Assembly (NCBI GenBank): GCA_049297695.1 | Contig: JBAQUT010000076.1 | Span: 1 to 6,112 of the forward strand | From: JACKLD01 sp049297695 | GTDB taxonomy: Bacteria; Pseudomonadota; Alphaproteobacteria; UBA2136; UBA6156 | DNA length: 6,112 bases | Direction of reading: 5' to 3' | Part shown: positions 4,761 through 6,112 of the stretch, piece after piece | Layout of the letters: every line of letters begins with the position of its first letter | Position numbering within the stretch: position 1 is the stretch's first letter | Notes under the pieces: generated by a model | Told to the model about the DNA's origin: nothing | Databases searched by the model: none | The model's input: only the letters and a program-made list of their open reading frames with translations | Program-made: the position numbers and the translations under genes

Positions 4761-4879
4761 GAGAGAGGGGCTTTCCAAAAGGCGTTGTGAAATTCACGAT
4801 TGCTTTCTTGCCCCATGCTTACGCCTCGCTTATGTATACAGTAAATGGGCGTGCACATATTTTAACCAGTCTTAAATTC
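4761..4879. promoter_or_regulatory. Intergenic region, probable start region of the dciA-dsbA-atp operon
   Basis: This 119-base gap should hold the promoter of the long minus-strand operon, but I find no well-spaced -35/-10 pair. AT-rich candidates on the minus strand are TAAAAT (5 of 6 matches, near 4859) and TATACA (4835-4840), each without a good partner. There is a perfect GTGAA-A-TTCAC palindrome (4787-4797), a possible operator. An imperfect inverted repeat pairs GCCCCAT..TTAC (4810-4822) with GTAA..ATGGGC (4841-4850). No terminator is visible for the 70-aa gene, which may therefore read into the operon. Confidence 0.35.
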
Positions 4880-5092
4880 CTACCGCCCAAGCACTTTAGT
4901 AATGCGGTTCGACTTGCCACCAGGGTACTTCGCCTGTGGTTCGGGTTTGGCTTCAGGTTTGGGGCCCAACGCAAAATCTTTCAAAGCCCCCACCGCCATC
5001 TGGGTTATGCGAGATTGACGCGTTGAGATATGCCCACCCGTCAGGGCAGTGCCAAGCTGGGGTTTCGTGCGGTCAAATTTCATTTTCGCCAT
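4880..5092 (-). CDS. Small basic protein divergent from mutY, unknown function (70 aa)
   Basis: I do not recognise this protein. It starts MAKMKFDRTKPQLGTALTGG, contains a short helical stretch (RITQMAVGALKDFAL), a Pro/Lys/Glu linker (GPKPEAKPEPQAK) and a basic end (YPGGKSNRITKVLGR). There is no membrane helix or cysteine. The frame stays open far upstream, antisense to mutY, but the real start is set at 5092: AAGGGAGA (5100-5107 on the plus strand as TCTCCCTT) is seven bases before this ATG, and residues beyond it look like ordinary protein while the antisense part is a Gly-rich artefact of mutY codon use. The gap to mutY is 51 bases. The basic charge and linker could suit nucleic-acid or ribosome binding, but this is only a suggestion. 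Confidence 0.65.
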   Translation of the reverse strand: MAKMKFDRTKPQLGTALTGGHISTRQSRITQMAVGALKDFALGPKPEAKPEPQAKYPGGKSNRITKVLGR

Positions 5093-5099
5093 GGCCATA

Positions 5100-5107
5100 T
5101 CTCCCTT
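5100..5107 (-). promoter_or_regulatory. Ribosome binding site that fixes the start of the 70-aa gene
   Basis: AAGGGAGA on the minus strand is seven bases from the ATG at 5092, ideal spacing. The earlier ATG at 5098 would lie only one base from it, and no comparable site precedes the more distant in-frame starts. Confidence 0.6.
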
Positions 5108-5134
5108 GCCCATACCGTGTATGCCTGCGATAAC
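5106..5134 (+). promoter_or_regulatory. Candidate mutY promoter giving a leaderless mRNA
   Basis: TTGCCC (5106-5111) and GATAAC (5129-5134) are 17 bases apart, each with four of six consensus matches, and a TGC precedes the second hexamer (extended -10). Transcription would start at about 5141-5144, at or next to the mutY ATG (5144). No Shine-Dalgarno sequence precedes that ATG, which fits a leaderless transcript. The -35 overlaps the ribosome binding site of the divergent 70-aa gene. Confidence 0.45.
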
Positions 5135-5143
5135 TACACCACA

Positions 5144-6112
5144 ATGCAGTCCAAATCCATCCCCCCCGCCCCGTTCCGCGCCGCCTTGCTGGCGTGGTAC
5201 GAGGCCAACGCCCGCCCGCTGCCATGGCGCCAGTATGCGCCCCCCAACCCCTACGCCATTTGGCTGGCCGAAATCATGCTCCAGCAAACCACCGTGGCGG
5301 CGGTCATCCCCTACTACAAACGGTTTCTCGCGTCTTTCCCCACCGTACAGGCGTTGGCAGAGGCCGATATCCAAGCCGTCCTCCACCATTGGCAAGGCCT
5401 TGGCTACTACCGCCGCGCCCACCTGCTGCACGCCTGCGCCAAGGCCGTGGTTACCCACCACAACAGGCATTTTCCTGGCACCGAGGCCGCCCTCCTCACC
5501 CTCCCCGGCATTGGCCCGTACACGGCGGCGGCCATCGCTTCTCTCGCCTTCAACCAACCCGCCACGGTGGTGGATGGCAACGTGGAGCGCGTGGTAAGCC
5601 GCCTGCACCGCGTGCAAACCCTGCTCCCCGCCGCCAAACCCGCCCTCCGCACGCTGGCTCAAGCCCTTGCCTGCCCCCAAAACCCCCAAGCCTACGCCAA
5701 CGCCATTATGGAACTGGGCGCCACCGTGTGCACCCCCACCAACCCCGCCTGCCCCACCTGCCCCGTGGCCACCTTCTGCCACGCGGCCCACCATGGCGAT
5801 GCCACCACCTACCCCCGCAAACCTGCCAAAACCAAAGTGCCCCACCTGCACGCCACCGCCTATGTGCTGACCGATGCCAGGGGCCATATCCGCCTCTCCC
5901 AACGCCACGCCACGGGCATGCTTGGGGGCCTGTGGGAGGTTCTCACAGCCTGCCCCACCCAACCCAACCCCTTGGGCTTCCCCGCCAGCCTAAATGCCAT
6001 GCCAGCCGACTACACCGTGGCGGGCACCATCACCCACACCTTCAGCCACTTCAAACTCACGGTAGAAGTCCGCCACGCCACCGTCGCCAAGCATCCCAAG
6101 GCCAACGCTTTT
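5144..6112 (+). CDS. mutY: Adenine DNA glycosylase MutY (C-terminal end beyond window)
   Basis: MutY removes adenine mispaired with 8-oxoguanine or guanine in base excision repair. The 323 residues present include the N-terminal LPWRQYAPPNPYAIWLAEIMLQQT region with catalytic Glu43, the helix-hairpin-helix LPGIGPYTAAAIASLAF (120-136), catalytic Asp144 in VVDGNVERV, and the 4Fe-4S cluster ligands Cys196, Cys203, Cys206 and Cys212 (spacing C-x6-C-x2-C-x5-C). From about 235 the MutT-like 8-oxoG recognition domain begins, with RHATGMLGGLWEV and the family's FSH loop at 300-302. Usual length is about 350, so a short end is missing. The ATG at 5144 fits the family start; an in-frame GTG at 5117 has no support. 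There is no ribosome binding site. The gene is very C-rich (29 C and 13 G in 5701-5760), with nearly all Pro codons CCC. Confidence 0.97.
   Translation, partial: MQSKSIPPAPFRAALLAWYEANARPLPWRQYAPPNPYAIWLAEIMLQQTTVAAVIPYYKRFLASFPTVQALAEADIQAVLHHWQGLGYYRRAHLLHACAKAVVTHHNRHFPGTEAALLTLPGIGPYTAAAIASLAFNQPATVVDGNVERVVSRLHRVQTLLPAAKPALRTLAQALACPQNPQAYANAIMELGATVCTPTNPACPTCPVATFCHAAHHGDATTYPRKPAKTKVPHLHATAYVLTDARGHIRLSQRHATGMLGGLWEVLTACPTQPNPLGFPASLNAMPADYTVAGTITHTFSHFKLTVEVRHATVAKHPKANAF

Noticed and set aside
5093..5962. Upstream part of a 360-codon antisense frame opposite mutY
   Set aside because: Gly/Val/Gly-Gly-rich composition is what C-rich mutY codons give when read in reverse. mutY has all catalytic motifs. 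Only the last 70 codons have a ribosome binding site and normal composition.
1..6112. CRISPR array, tRNA, rRNA, transposase, prophage or known defence genes
   Set aside because: I saw no regularly spaced direct repeats, no cloverleaf sequence, and no mobile-element or defence protein motifs on either strand.

Overview
The window looks like chromosomal DNA from an alphaproteobacterium. Three things point there. The F0 part of the ATP synthase (atpI-atpB-atpE-b subunit) forms its own operon without F1 genes. The gene set mutY, dciA (DUF721) and a DsbA-type thioredoxin is clustered. The ribosomal protein L31 is the cysteine-free form with the MKKxIHPxYH start seen in alphaproteobacteria. I cannot assign an order or genus. 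The plus strand is rich in C over its whole length, and mutY, which is coded on it, uses C-ending codons very heavily.

Layout. 1-159 is the end of an unidentified plus-strand gene. It converges on rpmE (258-518, minus) with a bidirectional hairpin terminator between them. From about 4760 down to 601 everything is on the minus strand, in transcription order: a small unknown gene (105 aa), dciA, dsbA, atpI, atpB, a second small unknown gene (90 aa), atpE, a large inverted-repeat element, the b-type subunit gene atpF, and a third small unknown gene (88 aa). A fourth small unknown gene (70 aa, 4880-5092, minus) is divergent from mutY (5144 to the right edge, plus). mutY has no visible ribosome binding site and may give a leaderless mRNA. 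No gene-free stretch exceeds 300 bases.

How the genes fit together. The a, c and b-type subunits form the membrane proton channel, c-ring and stator stalk, and AtpI helps assemble the ring. The dciA-dsbA pair is joined by a 4-base overlap, and dsbA-atpI by a 2-base gap, so DNA replication (helicase loading), periplasmic disulfide chemistry and F0 probably share one transcript. The c subunit is needed in many copies. atpE is flanked upstream by a hairpin and a possible internal promoter and downstream by a long stem-loop, which together could raise c-subunit output over b.

The most unusual points are the 123-base palindromic element between atpE and atpF, and three AT-richer orphan genes (about 38-40% GC in sampled 60-base blocks, against about 70% in atpF) set between or next to conserved genes. 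I see no CRISPR array, transposase, phage gene, toxin-antitoxin pair or recognisable defence system.
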